A stretch of DNA of 52,965 nt from IMG/VR virus record IMGVR_UViG_3300028743_000008, positions 1 through 52,965 of that record. One strand, 5' to 3'. This document shows, one piece after another, positions 47,025-52,965 of the stretch (its first letter is position 1; every line of letters starts with the position of its first letter). The stretch comes from a virus. The position numbers and the translations under genes are program-made. The notes under the pieces were generated by a model. It did not search any database and was not told the origin of the DNA. It worked only from the letters and a program-made list of their open reading frames with translations.

Positions 47025-48374
47025 ATGAACTCAAAAGATAAAGAACTAGTGGCAGAGATTAAGGCCGAAATTAGGGAAACGCAGATGTACAGTAACGTGT
47101 ACGATGCTCTACGAGGAAAATACTATGGCTACATGCGTCTGGAATTTAGCAACGGTAGAAGGGACTTAAGCGCCTACCTAGACGAGATTAAAACAAAGAA
47201 AGAAGACATATTACAGAAGATGGCTGAGTTACAGAAGAAGGCCGAGTTAAAGGACGTAGCCAAAGATATTGACAAATCCCTTCTCGCACACTATCTATTT
47301 GATCACGGTATGACAGAGATTGTGATACGAGAGGGCCAGGGAAGAATAACTCCGGGGGAAAGCCTATCAAATACTAAAATAGCTCCGAACTATTCAAACT
47401 TAGTGCAATTGGTATGTCCTAATATGGCTTTATTTCTTACGAAGGAAGGAGCGCCTTTGAACGCAAGACTCGCCGAGATTTGTAAGGGCATCGCTACTAT
47501 TATTAGTAAACATTCGCATTCCAAAGCCTGGGAACTCGAGGCGTATTTGCTCAAGGAATTGGAGTGCTACGCTTCTCCCGAGAGAATAAAGCGTCTAAGG
47601 GCTGGATTAGAAACCCTTAAGGATGAATATAGGTCAAAAAAGGATATAGATTTTCGTGAGTTTCACGAGAAAGAGTTTGATATGATAATAGATGCGTTGT
47701 CTTATGATGAATTAGAGGGCTCGATCATTGTGTACCAGGACCTTCGAGATTTTGTGGGAGCGAGCATATTGCTGATGCTTACCCCGATTGGGACGCCCAA
47801 AAATAAAGAGTGCGAGATTATATGCAAGCAATTAGCCGCGTTAAGGGATATGCCCATAGGCAAAAGGTATAACGCTAGTTACGGCTATCTTATGATGTTC
47901 TTACGTGCGAACAGATCGAAAGCACTAGCGGATAAAATCGCAGGTACGATACGGGGCATGGACGGCGAATCTGATTTTGAACGAGGGATCAAAGGCGATG
48001 TGCATTCAAGGGCTCTAGGGCTTATCATAGAGGCTATAGTTAATAGCACAAAAGATTCTAATGCGAAAAGCGAGGGGTCCTTATGGGATGATCTGATGCG
48101 TTATGTTAGCGGCATGATTACCACAAGCGAAGTAAACGACAGGATAGCCCAGGAAGTAACGGGGATATACGATCCTCTAAGGTCCGAGAAAACAATGACC
48201 TGGTATGAGGTAAAGGCCAAATTGATTGAGTTGAAAAAAGCTAATTCCCCTGACCCCGAAAAGCGGGAGGAAGAAGACGCACGAACTGCCGCTTCTAAGA
48301 AGTCCCTAGTCGATCCCGAAGAATTAAGAAAAGCAATTGATACATTCAAAAAGGTCTTGGGGGGATTACTATGA
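47025..48374 (+). CDS. Hypothetical helical protein, 449 residues
   Basis: A large soluble, mostly helical protein. It has a coiled coil near residues 48-80 (YLDEIKTKKEDILQKMAELQ), LAHYLFDHGMTEIVIREGQGRI (about 87-108), several Leu-rich helices and an acidic to basic C-terminus. No catalytic motif is evident. It is the largest unassigned gene in the rightward part, in a run of tightly packed genes starting 1 nt after the P-loop gene. The role is unknown. Confidence 0.75.
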   Translation: MNSKDKELVAEIKAEIRETQMYSNVYDALRGKYYGYMRLEFSNGRRDLSAYLDEIKTKKEDILQKMAELQKKAELKDVAKDIDKSLLAHYLFDHGMTEIVIREGQGRITPGESLSNTKIAPNYSNLVQLVCPNMALFLTKEGAPLNARLAEICKGIATIISKHSHSKAWELEAYLLKELECYASPERIKRLRAGLETLKDEYRSKKDIDFREFHEKEFDMIIDALSYDELEGSIIVYQDLRDFVGASILLMLTPIGTPKNKECEIICKQLAALRDMPIGKRYNASYGYLMMFLRANRSKALADKIAGTIRGMDGESDFERGIKGDVHSRALGLIIEAIVNSTKDSNAKSEGSLWDDLMRYVSGMITTSEVNDRIAQEVTGIYDPLRSEKTMTWYEVKAKLIELKKANSPDPEKREEEDARTAASKKSLVDPEELRKAIDTFKKVLGGLL

Positions 48375-48589
48375 CAATATTAATTAAAATACTTGCGGCC
48401 TTTATGGATGTAGTAAGTGACAGAGGGCTAGAGATGTTCTTGATCTTTATCGCGGCCGCCTTCTTTACTATGTTAATTGACATACAAAAAGATAAATGGT
48501 ACACTAGGATACCGGCCAAATGGTTTCTATTCATAGGCGTACTAATGTTGATCCTAAAAATGGTCTCGTGGATATATCACATAGTATAA
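48371..48589 (+). CDS. Small membrane protein, two helices
   Basis: The 72-residue product has helices near residues 19-35 (GLEMFLIFIAAAFFTML) and 50-70 (WFLFIGVLMLILKMVSWIY) and a short charged loop. Its ATG overlaps the previous stop as ATGA. It lies just before the exported lysozyme-like gene, so it may be a second holin or an accessory envelope protein. Confidence 0.7.
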   Translation: MTILIKILAAFMDVVSDRGLEMFLIFIAAAFFTMLIDIQKDKWYTRIPAKWFLFIGVLMLILKMVSWIYHIV

Positions 48590-48600
48590 GGAGAATATGT

Positions 48601-49116
48601 GTGGGCCTTGTTTTCCTAACGTTGGCCCCTACGGTTCACGCCTCAGACAAATGGTCGGAGCTAATAAGTGCCCTGGAATTTGTCGAAAGCGGGAACAGGA
48701 TCAACGCTATAGGAAAGCGTAACGATACGGGAGTTCTTCAATTAACACCCGTATATGTCAGGGAGGTGAACAGGATATTAGAGAAGAAGGTATACAAACT
48801 ATCCGATAGGCTGTCCGAGAGAAAGTCTATAGAGATGTTCAATATCTACCAGGCGAAGCATAATGCCTGCCGTAATATCCTCAGAGCCATAAGACTTCAT
48901 AATCCGAAGGCCCCAATGCAATACAGACTTAAGATATTAAAAGCAATAGAAAACAATGAAAAAAGTATGGCACTATCTAGGGTATTTATACTACCCCGTG
49001 TTTATTACCTTTGTTGCACTTCATATAATAGCTCGCTTTGTTCTAGCGATCACCTATTTTGGAATGCTGGAAGCCCGAAAGGGGAAAGATGTTTTAAAAC
49101 ATATTTGGTAAGATGA
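48601..49116 (+). CDS. Exported lysozyme-like / transglycosylase-like protein (GTG start)
   Basis: The frame is open from 48520, but the GTG at 48601 is preferred: AAGGAG lies upstream with correct spacing and the product then begins with a signal peptide, MGLVFLTLAPTVHA, cut before SDKW. Next comes LISALEFVESGNRINAIGKR with a likely catalytic Glu at residue 29, and TGVLQLTPVYV, as in lytic transglycosylase domains. About the last 54 codons (48955 onward) also carry a second gene in another frame and look poor as protein, so the functional protein may end earlier. Confidence 0.7.
   Translation: MGLVFLTLAPTVHASDKWSELISALEFVESGNRINAIGKRNDTGVLQLTPVYVREVNRILEKKVYKLSDRLSERKSIEMFNIYQAKHNACRNILRAIRLHNPKAPMQYRLKILKAIENNEKSMALSRVFILPRVYYLCCTSYNSSLCSSDHLFWNAGSPKGERCFKTYLVR
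48956..49111 (+). CDS. 51-residue membrane protein nested in the 3-prime end of the lysozyme-like gene
   Basis: In another frame, an ATG at 48956 gives MKKVWHYLGYLYYPVFITFV and on to ARKGKDVLKHIW, a clean one-helix membrane protein with a basic end. It lies wholly within the lysozyme-like frame, which there encodes a Cys/Ser-rich sequence less protein-like. Its stop is 1 nt before the next ATG at 49113. Whether both frames are used, or a frameshift joins them, cannot be decided from sequence. Confidence 0.6.
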   Translation: MKKVWHYLGYLYYPVFITFVALHIIARFVLAITYFGMLEARKGKDVLKHIW

Positions 49117-49943
49117 TAAGAGACGCAGAAACTATCCGAAAGATACAAGAGAGGGAAATGATGGAAGGCAGCCTCACTCCCGAGGAGACGATGGCCGATA
49201 AGGCCTGGGGAACTCAGATCGCTTTTGATAAGGATGAGAACGGCAACGTTATAAAGGACGAAAAAGGCAAGAGTCATTTTCGCTTGATAGCCGCTACGCA
49301 TAGTCAACTCGTAGAGAAGATGGCTAGGCGAAATAAGGCGGGCGTTGAGGCTAACAGATTAAAGGCGAGGGAGCGAGAGATAAGAAGAATAGAGATTCAG
49401 AGGGAGGCTATTAACAGTAAGCTTATTGACATTAACGATGCCATTCCCGTAGAGCATATCCGACTTCTTATAAAGCTGCTTACCCAGGATCAAGCGGACG
49501 CGATGCAGAAGAACGCTGACTACATTAATGTCAGGCTAAAGCGTTTGCTATGTCCCCTTATTCCCCGGTCGCTTAAGAGGTCAATGATTCTCTATCCTAA
49601 GTCTGTGGTCAAACATCCGGGTTTCATTTATCAAGCAAGTAAAGAGTATGGGCAAGGCCGAATATTTTCGGCTACCCCGGACATCGTTTACTACTTTGAG
49701 CAGGGAACGGAGATGAAAATATTAAGAGACACTTATACTAATCAGCTTTTCTCTATTGACAAAGCCGTGGTACAGTACTGTCTCAATAAGGAAAGATTAT
49801 CAGAACGGGAAATACGGTACGCGATCCAATTAAAAACGCTTAAAACGTACTTCACCCTCGTGAAGAAAAACCCGGTCTGGTATGACATATTAGTTCAAGA
49901 ATTAATACGAAGAAGAAATGAAGCAAATAAGTGCACTCCTTGA
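49113..49943 (+). CDS. Hypothetical helical protein, 276 residues
   Basis: A soluble protein, basic and mainly helical, with a long coil (KARRNKAG-like Arg/Lys-rich segment near residues 70-105: ANRLKAREREIRRIEIQREA), DINDAIPVEHIRLLIKLLTQ and, near the C-terminus, IQLKTLKTYFTLVKKNPVWYDILVQELIRRR. It is the unassigned core of this operon part. Its start overlaps the lysozyme-like stop by ATGA and its end overlaps the next gene by 26 nt. The function is unknown. Confidence 0.75.
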   Translation: MIRDAETIRKIQEREMMEGSLTPEETMADKAWGTQIAFDKDENGNVIKDEKGKSHFRLIAATHSQLVEKMARRNKAGVEANRLKAREREIRRIEIQREAINSKLIDINDAIPVEHIRLLIKLLTQDQADAMQKNADYINVRLKRLLCPLIPRSLKRSMILYPKSVVKHPGFIYQASKEYGQGRIFSATPDIVYYFEQGTEMKILRDTYTNQLFSIDKAVVQYCLNKERLSEREIRYAIQLKTLKTYFTLVKKNPVWYDILVQELIRRRNEANKCTP

Positions 49944-50220
49944 GGGTAAAAGAGAGTATCAAAGGCGCAAGGGCTATGATGCGGATCATGACGATGCCCA
50001 CGTCAATGGAGAGATAGTGATGAGCGTTGCTAAAAGATACTTAGACAATTATAATGAGCGGGTTAACCTCGGTCTCTTAAACACGGAAATCCACATAGAC
50101 CATGCGATTGACGACCTAGCTAACGCCGGTGCCTGTATCATGGCTGAGATGGAGCGTTTGCAAAGAATACAGTTGCGACTGAGAGAACTAGAAAAGGTAG
50201 TAAATATAACGGATAAATGA
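49918..50220 (+). CDS. Conserved phage protein with EHDD-H-like pattern
   Basis: The 100-residue product contains GYDADHDDAHVNGEIVMSVA (about residues 19-38), a pattern close to the EHDD-x-H-x-x-GEL motif of a widespread phage protein group of unknown role, then a helical C-terminus with LQRIQLRLRELEKVV. The acidic residues and His may bind a metal. The start overlaps the previous gene by 26 nt. Confidence 0.75.
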   Translation: MKQISALLEGKREYQRRKGYDADHDDAHVNGEIVMSVAKRYLDNYNERVNLGLLNTEIHIDHAIDDLANAGACIMAEMERLQRIQLRLRELEKVVNITDK

Positions 50221-50221
50221 C

Positions 50222-50503
50222 ATGACAGATAAACAGTTAGCAAAGGGTAATATACTCAAGTCAAATATTGAGTTTTACGAAGGGGCCTTAAAAGACTTTG
50301 ACACTTTTCCGGGGGAGATCGAAATAAGTCTTGACGATCGCGCCGATAGAGCGCACAAGCCAATTATTAAATTGACCCGAGACTCGGACTCTTTAACTCG
50401 AATGAATATTCAGGCTAAGGAGTACAGCACTATTCGAAGCCTCATACGCACGGAGATAGCGGCTGTGATAAATAAACTACAGTTAGAATTAGATAATTTA
50501 TAA
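50222..50503 (+). CDS. Hypothetical protein, 93 residues
   Basis: The 93-residue product is acidic and helical, with KGNILKSNIEFYEGALKDF, a middle loop SLDDRADRAHKP and a long C-terminal helix YSTIRSLIRTEIAAVINKL. It starts 1 nt after the previous stop. No family is recognised. Confidence 0.7.
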   Translation: MTDKQLAKGNILKSNIEFYEGALKDFDTFPGEIEISLDDRADRAHKPIIKLTRDSDSLTRMNIQAKEYSTIRSLIRTEIAAVINKLQLELDNL

Positions 50504-50508
50504 ACATT

Positions 50509-51126
50509 ATGAACGATACTAAAGACGAAAACTTCATAGGTAACCAAACCGCAAAAAAGGGTAGGGGAATGACCCCGCAGTTTATAGACCTGAACGGTCG
50601 AAGAGACAAGGCCTACGAGAATGCTAAGAATCACGGCTTTCACGAGGGCGGTCAATCTGAGGAAACGTATAAAGCCCTTGTCATAAGCGAATTATGCGAA
50701 GCAATGGAAGCCCATAGACATGGAAAGTGGGCAAAGGCGACGGAGTTTGATCAGCGTCTACACGACGCCAGGGAAATCGCCGAAAAAGATAAGGACCTTC
50801 TCTTTGAGGGCCTTATCAAAGATTCGGTAGAGGATGAATTAGCAGACACTGTCATCCGTATACTTGATGTGGCGGGAAAAAGAAACGAAGCCATCGTATT
50901 ACGTCGCGACATGATAGCCGAGGACAAAAGGCACGTATATAATCATACTGTACCCGAATTATTATACGGCTGCATGTGCCGAGTAGTTCAGTCCTGGGCT
51001 TTGAGGGATCAATTAGAATGGATATGGGCTATTTGCGAAGTTATAGGACCCGACATACTTCACTTTGTTACACTAAAAATGGACTACAATAGCGGTAGGC
51101 CCTATCATCATGGAAAAGCATACTAA
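50509..51126 (+). CDS. MazG-like nucleotide pyrophosphohydrolase
   Basis: The 205-residue product has the all-alpha NTP pyrophosphohydrolase pattern: LVISELCEAMEAHRHGKW with Glu at 61, 64 and 67, and VEDELADTVIRILDVAG with Glu 110 and Asp 113 as the second metal site. Phage MazG-like enzymes may remove nucleotide alarmones or odd nucleotides to keep the infected cell in growth mode. The C-terminal helix segment (LLYGCMCRVVQSWALRDQLE) is additional. It overlaps the next gene by 17 nt. Confidence 0.85.
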   Translation: MNDTKDENFIGNQTAKKGRGMTPQFIDLNGRRDKAYENAKNHGFHEGGQSEETYKALVISELCEAMEAHRHGKWAKATEFDQRLHDAREIAEKDKDLLFEGLIKDSVEDELADTVIRILDVAGKRNEAIVLRRDMIAEDKRHVYNHTVPELLYGCMCRVVQSWALRDQLEWIWAICEVIGPDILHFVTLKMDYNSGRPYHHGKAY

Positions 51127-51544
51127 TAAAACGCCGGAGGTCCTAGGAATAGGCCCCGGCGATCTATCAGAGATCGCCCCTACAGAGGATAAAAAACATA
51201 TAAGGGCTAGAGTAATAGACGTTGATAAGATCGTCTGGGGATTCAAAAAACCTAGTGGCCGTTTCTTTGTGTTTGATCCTTCCTGGCACGGTCGTGTTTG
51301 GCTACTCCCCGGGGAGTTCGAGCTAGCGGACTCTGAGGAATCTCTTGAACGGTACAAGGTTATTGACCAGGACGAAAGTAATGCGGTGGATATAGAAAGT
51401 ATGTTAAACAACATGTTTGTTGATGGCTGGGAACTTATTCAAACGGTTCCTATGTGGCACACTTTTTTGCCCTCTAGCACACAGACAAAAGGGACAGATG
51501 CCTTTTGCTGTCAATGTAGATACATATTTAAAAGAAGAGCATAA
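51110..51544 (+). CDS. Hypothetical protein, 144 residues
   Basis: A mixed alpha/beta protein with VIDVDKIVWGFKKPSGRFFV, WHGRVWLLPGEFEL and a C-terminal FCCQCRYIFKRRA with three Cys. A segment NNMFVDGWELIQTVPMWHTFLP resembles the short DGWEL-x-x-V module often seen in small phage proteins. It overlaps the MazG-like gene by 17 nt. The function is unknown. Confidence 0.7.
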   Translation: MEKHTNKTPEVLGIGPGDLSEIAPTEDKKHIRARVIDVDKIVWGFKKPSGRFFVFDPSWHGRVWLLPGEFELADSEESLERYKVIDQDESNAVDIESMLNNMFVDGWELIQTVPMWHTFLPSSTQTKGTDAFCCQCRYIFKRRA

Positions 51545-51548
51545 CGTA

Positions 51549-51698
51549 TTGAAAAGATATAAAAATCCTATTGACACGCATAAGTCAATAGGGGAGTTAA
51601 GTAATGGAGTTCCATCGCGCTGCTTTGGTAAAAAGGTTATTATAAGAAGGCAATGGATGAGTAAGCCGCGAATACGCGGACAAATACCTTACGGTTAG
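51549..51698 (+). CDS. Possible small protein, TTG start, 49 residues
   Basis: The frame reads MLKRYKNPIDTHKSIGELSN and ends KPRIRGQIPYG, strongly basic. The TTG at 51549 follows AAGAAGAGC, but the region also has two hairpins (51567-51592, 51666-51679), so it could instead be untranslated RNA. Evidence for translation is weak. Confidence 0.35.
   Translation: MKRYKNPIDTHKSIGELSNGVPSRCFGKKVIIRRQWMSKPRIRGQIPYG
51567..51592 (+). other. Perfect 9-bp hairpin in the 3-prime region of the rightward message
   Basis: CCTATTGAC (51567-51575) and GTCAATAGG (51584-51592) form a perfect 9-bp stem with an 8-nt loop. A second hairpin CCGCG-AATA-CGCGG lies at 51666-51679. Together with the terminator at 51704 they give a compact folded 3-prime region. 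Confidence 0.6.
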
Positions 51699-51703
51699 CT
51701 ATA

Positions 51704-51739
51704 GAAAAAGGAGATAATTTGTAGATTACCTCCTTTTTC
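51704..51739. terminator. Bidirectional terminator between converging operons
   Basis: GAAAAAGGAG (51704-51713) pairs with CTCCTTTTTC (51730-51739); a further ATAAT/ATTAC part extends the stem with one mismatch. TTTTGTTCTTATT follows on the plus strand. It lies between the last rightward gene and the last leftward gene (51755), so it should stop both messages. Confidence 0.85.
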
Positions 51740-51754
51740 TTTTGTTCTTATTAA

Positions 51755-52201
51755 TCACTTAGGATTATACGTCATGTTTGCTATAGGATACCTACTGATG
51801 CCGTTGCATATTGTCGCTTTATCTTCGGCGTCGTATTCAACCGTCCCGTGCCCCAGATAGGTATACTCTTTTAATCGGGTATTGTAGAAAGCATAATCGG
51901 CCTTTTTGTCAGGAAGCATTTTAACTCTGATCTCTATATCTCCACTAAAGTTCTCTGAATAGTCATATCTATCGAGGCCCTTTATTGGGCCGCCACTGTT
52001 TCGGGCCTCGGGTTTAGAGGCCTCTACGGGTTCGATTGTCATTATCACCCGATCCGAGCCATCAATCAGTTCTCCGGTTATTTTATACCCGGCCCCAAAC
52101 TCTTTTTTAAGCGCCTCTGCTTCTTCTAAGTTGGCGTCGTCCAAAGGTTCTTCGCCCTCGGTCAAATAATAATAGGCATCACTTGATACTTCTCTTTTCA
52201 T
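51755..52201 (-). CDS. Hypothetical acidic protein, 148 residues
   Basis: A soluble acidic protein of unknown function: an N-terminal helix LTEGEEPLDDANLEEAEALKK, a strand DRVIMTIEPVEAS, and a C-terminal beta part (IEIRVKMLPDKKADYAFYNTRL, TYLGHGTVEYDAEDKATIC). It is the last gene of the leftward message, which crosses the repeat junction. It overlaps the HExxH gene by 23 nt. Confidence 0.7.
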   Translation of the reverse strand: MKREVSSDAYYYLTEGEEPLDDANLEEAEALKKEFGAGYKITGELIDGSDRVIMTIEPVEASKPEARNSGGPIKGLDRYDYSENFSGDIEIRVKMLPDKKADYAFYNTRLKEYTYLGHGTVEYDAEDKATICNGISRYPIANMTYNPK

Positions 52202-52601
52202 CTTTAGCCCTCCTTTTTTCTTTATTTATTGCTAATTCTGTACATTTAATGGCCCACCCCTGCATATATGTGAAGGGCTCCAAATTATTTATGTCGTAGT
52301 GCACGTCTACGTCGTTGAGTATACCGCCGATGGCGTGTAGGCATTCGTGACCAATATCATCTCCGTCAGAGTCCGGCCTGATAGCTATAAGGGAACCTTT
52401 TCGGTGAGTTCTTTTATGAACTACGGTGTACCAGGTTCCGACGTCGCCGTCTTCAAAGCCACTTACACCTAACCCGTTATGGGTTTTGTACTCATAAAAC
52501 TCTTCGTTTACTCGGCCAAAGTCCTTATCAAGAACAACTACAAATAGCCATCTCGGATAGATCACGGGATAGAAACTATATACCTTTAATCTCTTTTTCA
52601 T
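52179..52601 (-). CDS. HExxH-motif protein, putative zinc metallopeptidase-like
   Basis: The 140-residue product contains DDIGHECLHAIGGIL with His 85, Glu 86 and His 89 (HExxH), followed by NNLEPFTYMQGWAIKCTELA, where Glu 108 could be the third ligand. The same layout occurs in small phage proteins annotated only as hypothetical. N-terminal beta strands (RWLFVVVLDKDFG) precede it. A peptidase acting on a host or phage protein is plausible but unproven. It is coupled to its neighbours by ATGA and a 23-nt overlap. Confidence 0.75.
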   Translation of the reverse strand: MKKRLKVYSFYPVIYPRWLFVVVLDKDFGRVNEEFYEYKTHNGLGVSGFEDGDVGTWYTVVHKRTHRKGSLIAIRPDSDGDDIGHECLHAIGGILNDVDVHYDINNLEPFTYMQGWAIKCTELAINKEKRRAKDEKRSIK

Positions 52602-52855
52602 GGCACTATTTCTTTTAGCTCTACTTCCGTGGGCTCCCTATCCTCCCACTTTACGTTGGGAAGCAATTGCGCAGGCAATTCTACTTTTGAGTAGCACCGG
52701 CCAACCCGAGGATATATGTAGTCGGGTTGCTCTTCTTTACAACGTATCCAATAACTTTTATCGTAGTAATAGCTGGGGTGCTTTGTGGGCTTTGCGCCCG
52801 CATACAAATACAGCCTTCCGCTTTTATCTCTGGCTACGTACAATTTCTCATTCAT
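52598..52855 (-). CDS. Small hypothetical protein, 85 residues
   Basis: The 85-residue product begins MNEKLYVARDKSGRLYLYAG and has many Tyr and Lys residues (YYYDKSYWIRCKEEQPDYIY), probably a small beta-rich protein. It lies on the leftward side just downstream (in transcription) of the repeat array and overlaps the HExxH gene by ATGA. Its leader AAAAGGAT before the ATG is Shine-Dalgarno-like. The family is not recognised. Confidence 0.7.
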   Translation of the reverse strand: MNEKLYVARDKSGRLYLYAGAKPTKHPSYYYDKSYWIRCKEEQPDYIYPRVGRCYSKVELPAQLLPNVKWEDREPTEVELKEIVP

Positions 52856-52876
52856 ATCCTTTTATATTAATTACTA

Positions 52877-52965
52877 TACCGAAAAACACGGCTGGGGGTA
52901 ATGACCATTTCCCTACCGAAAAACACGGCTGGGGGTAATGACCATTTCCCTACCGAAAAACGCGG
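52877..52965. repeat. 37-bp repeat array, right end (partial, full and partial units)
   Basis: A partial unit (52877-52900), one full unit (52901-52937) and 28 nt of a third (52938-52965) match the left-end array. The last unit differs at one base: CGCGG where others have CACGG. The window stops inside this unit. The array therefore continues into the left end if the sequence is circular. Confidence 0.95.

Overview
The window looks like a complete or nearly complete genome (about 53 kb) of a tailed, siphovirus-like bacteriophage of a Bacteroidales host. The capsid, terminase, portal, tape-measure, lysis and replication genes show that it is a phage. The host call rests on promoters of the Bacteroides type (TTTG at -33, about 20 nt, TAnnTTTG at -7; for example 7101-7132, 3797-3828, 45121-45152), on mostly A-rich translation leaders with few strong Shine-Dalgarno sites, and on Bacteroidetes-like structural proteins. 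I found no integrase, tRNA, rRNA, CRISPR array or insertion sequence. The same 37-bp tandem repeat lies at both ends, so the sequence is probably circular, circularly permuted or terminally redundant, cut inside a repeat array.

Layout. (1) A leftward cluster runs from 7021 down to 156, crosses the repeat array at the junction, and continues 52855 to 51755. It holds about 21 mostly small genes of unknown function, often coupled by ATGA overlaps. Recognisable members are a CmoA-like methyltransferase, a lipoprotein, a protein with eight cysteines at exact three-residue spacing, and an HExxH protein. Two near-identical promoters (7.1 kb and 3.8 kb), each with a TACTTACAAAT palindrome, drive it. 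(2) A 1.55-kb non-coding hub (7022-8576) separates leftward and rightward transcription and is full of palindromes built on GTAAACAA; it is the best candidate for a replication origin or master operator. (3) A rightward late region (8577-32155) encodes small terminase, a C39-like cysteine-peptidase fold protein, large terminase, a structural protein, portal, scaffold, major capsid protein, connectors, tail chaperone, tape measure, distal tail proteins and a 1535-residue tail fibre. (4) A lysis region (about 33.2-35.6 kb) has small membrane proteins, an N-acetylmuramidase endolysin, a holin-like protein and a spanin-like protein, closed by a hairpin at 35589-35620. (5) A rightward replication and recombination region (35.7-51.7 kb) encodes an XRE-like regulator, DUF2800 nuclease, DUF2815 single-strand binding protein, family A DNA polymerase, primase/VapE helicase, VRR-NUC nuclease, SNF2 helicase, a two-winged-helix protein, DUF3310 and MazG-like proteins, and an exported lysozyme-like protein with another small gene nested in its 3-prime end. 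A near-perfect terminator (51704-51739) separates this region from the converging leftward genes.

The phage probably replicates with its own polymerase, primase-helicase and recombination proteins, but no RNA polymerase is visible, so it should depend on host transcription through Bacteroides-type promoters. The leftward cluster has the typical make-up of an early host-takeover region.
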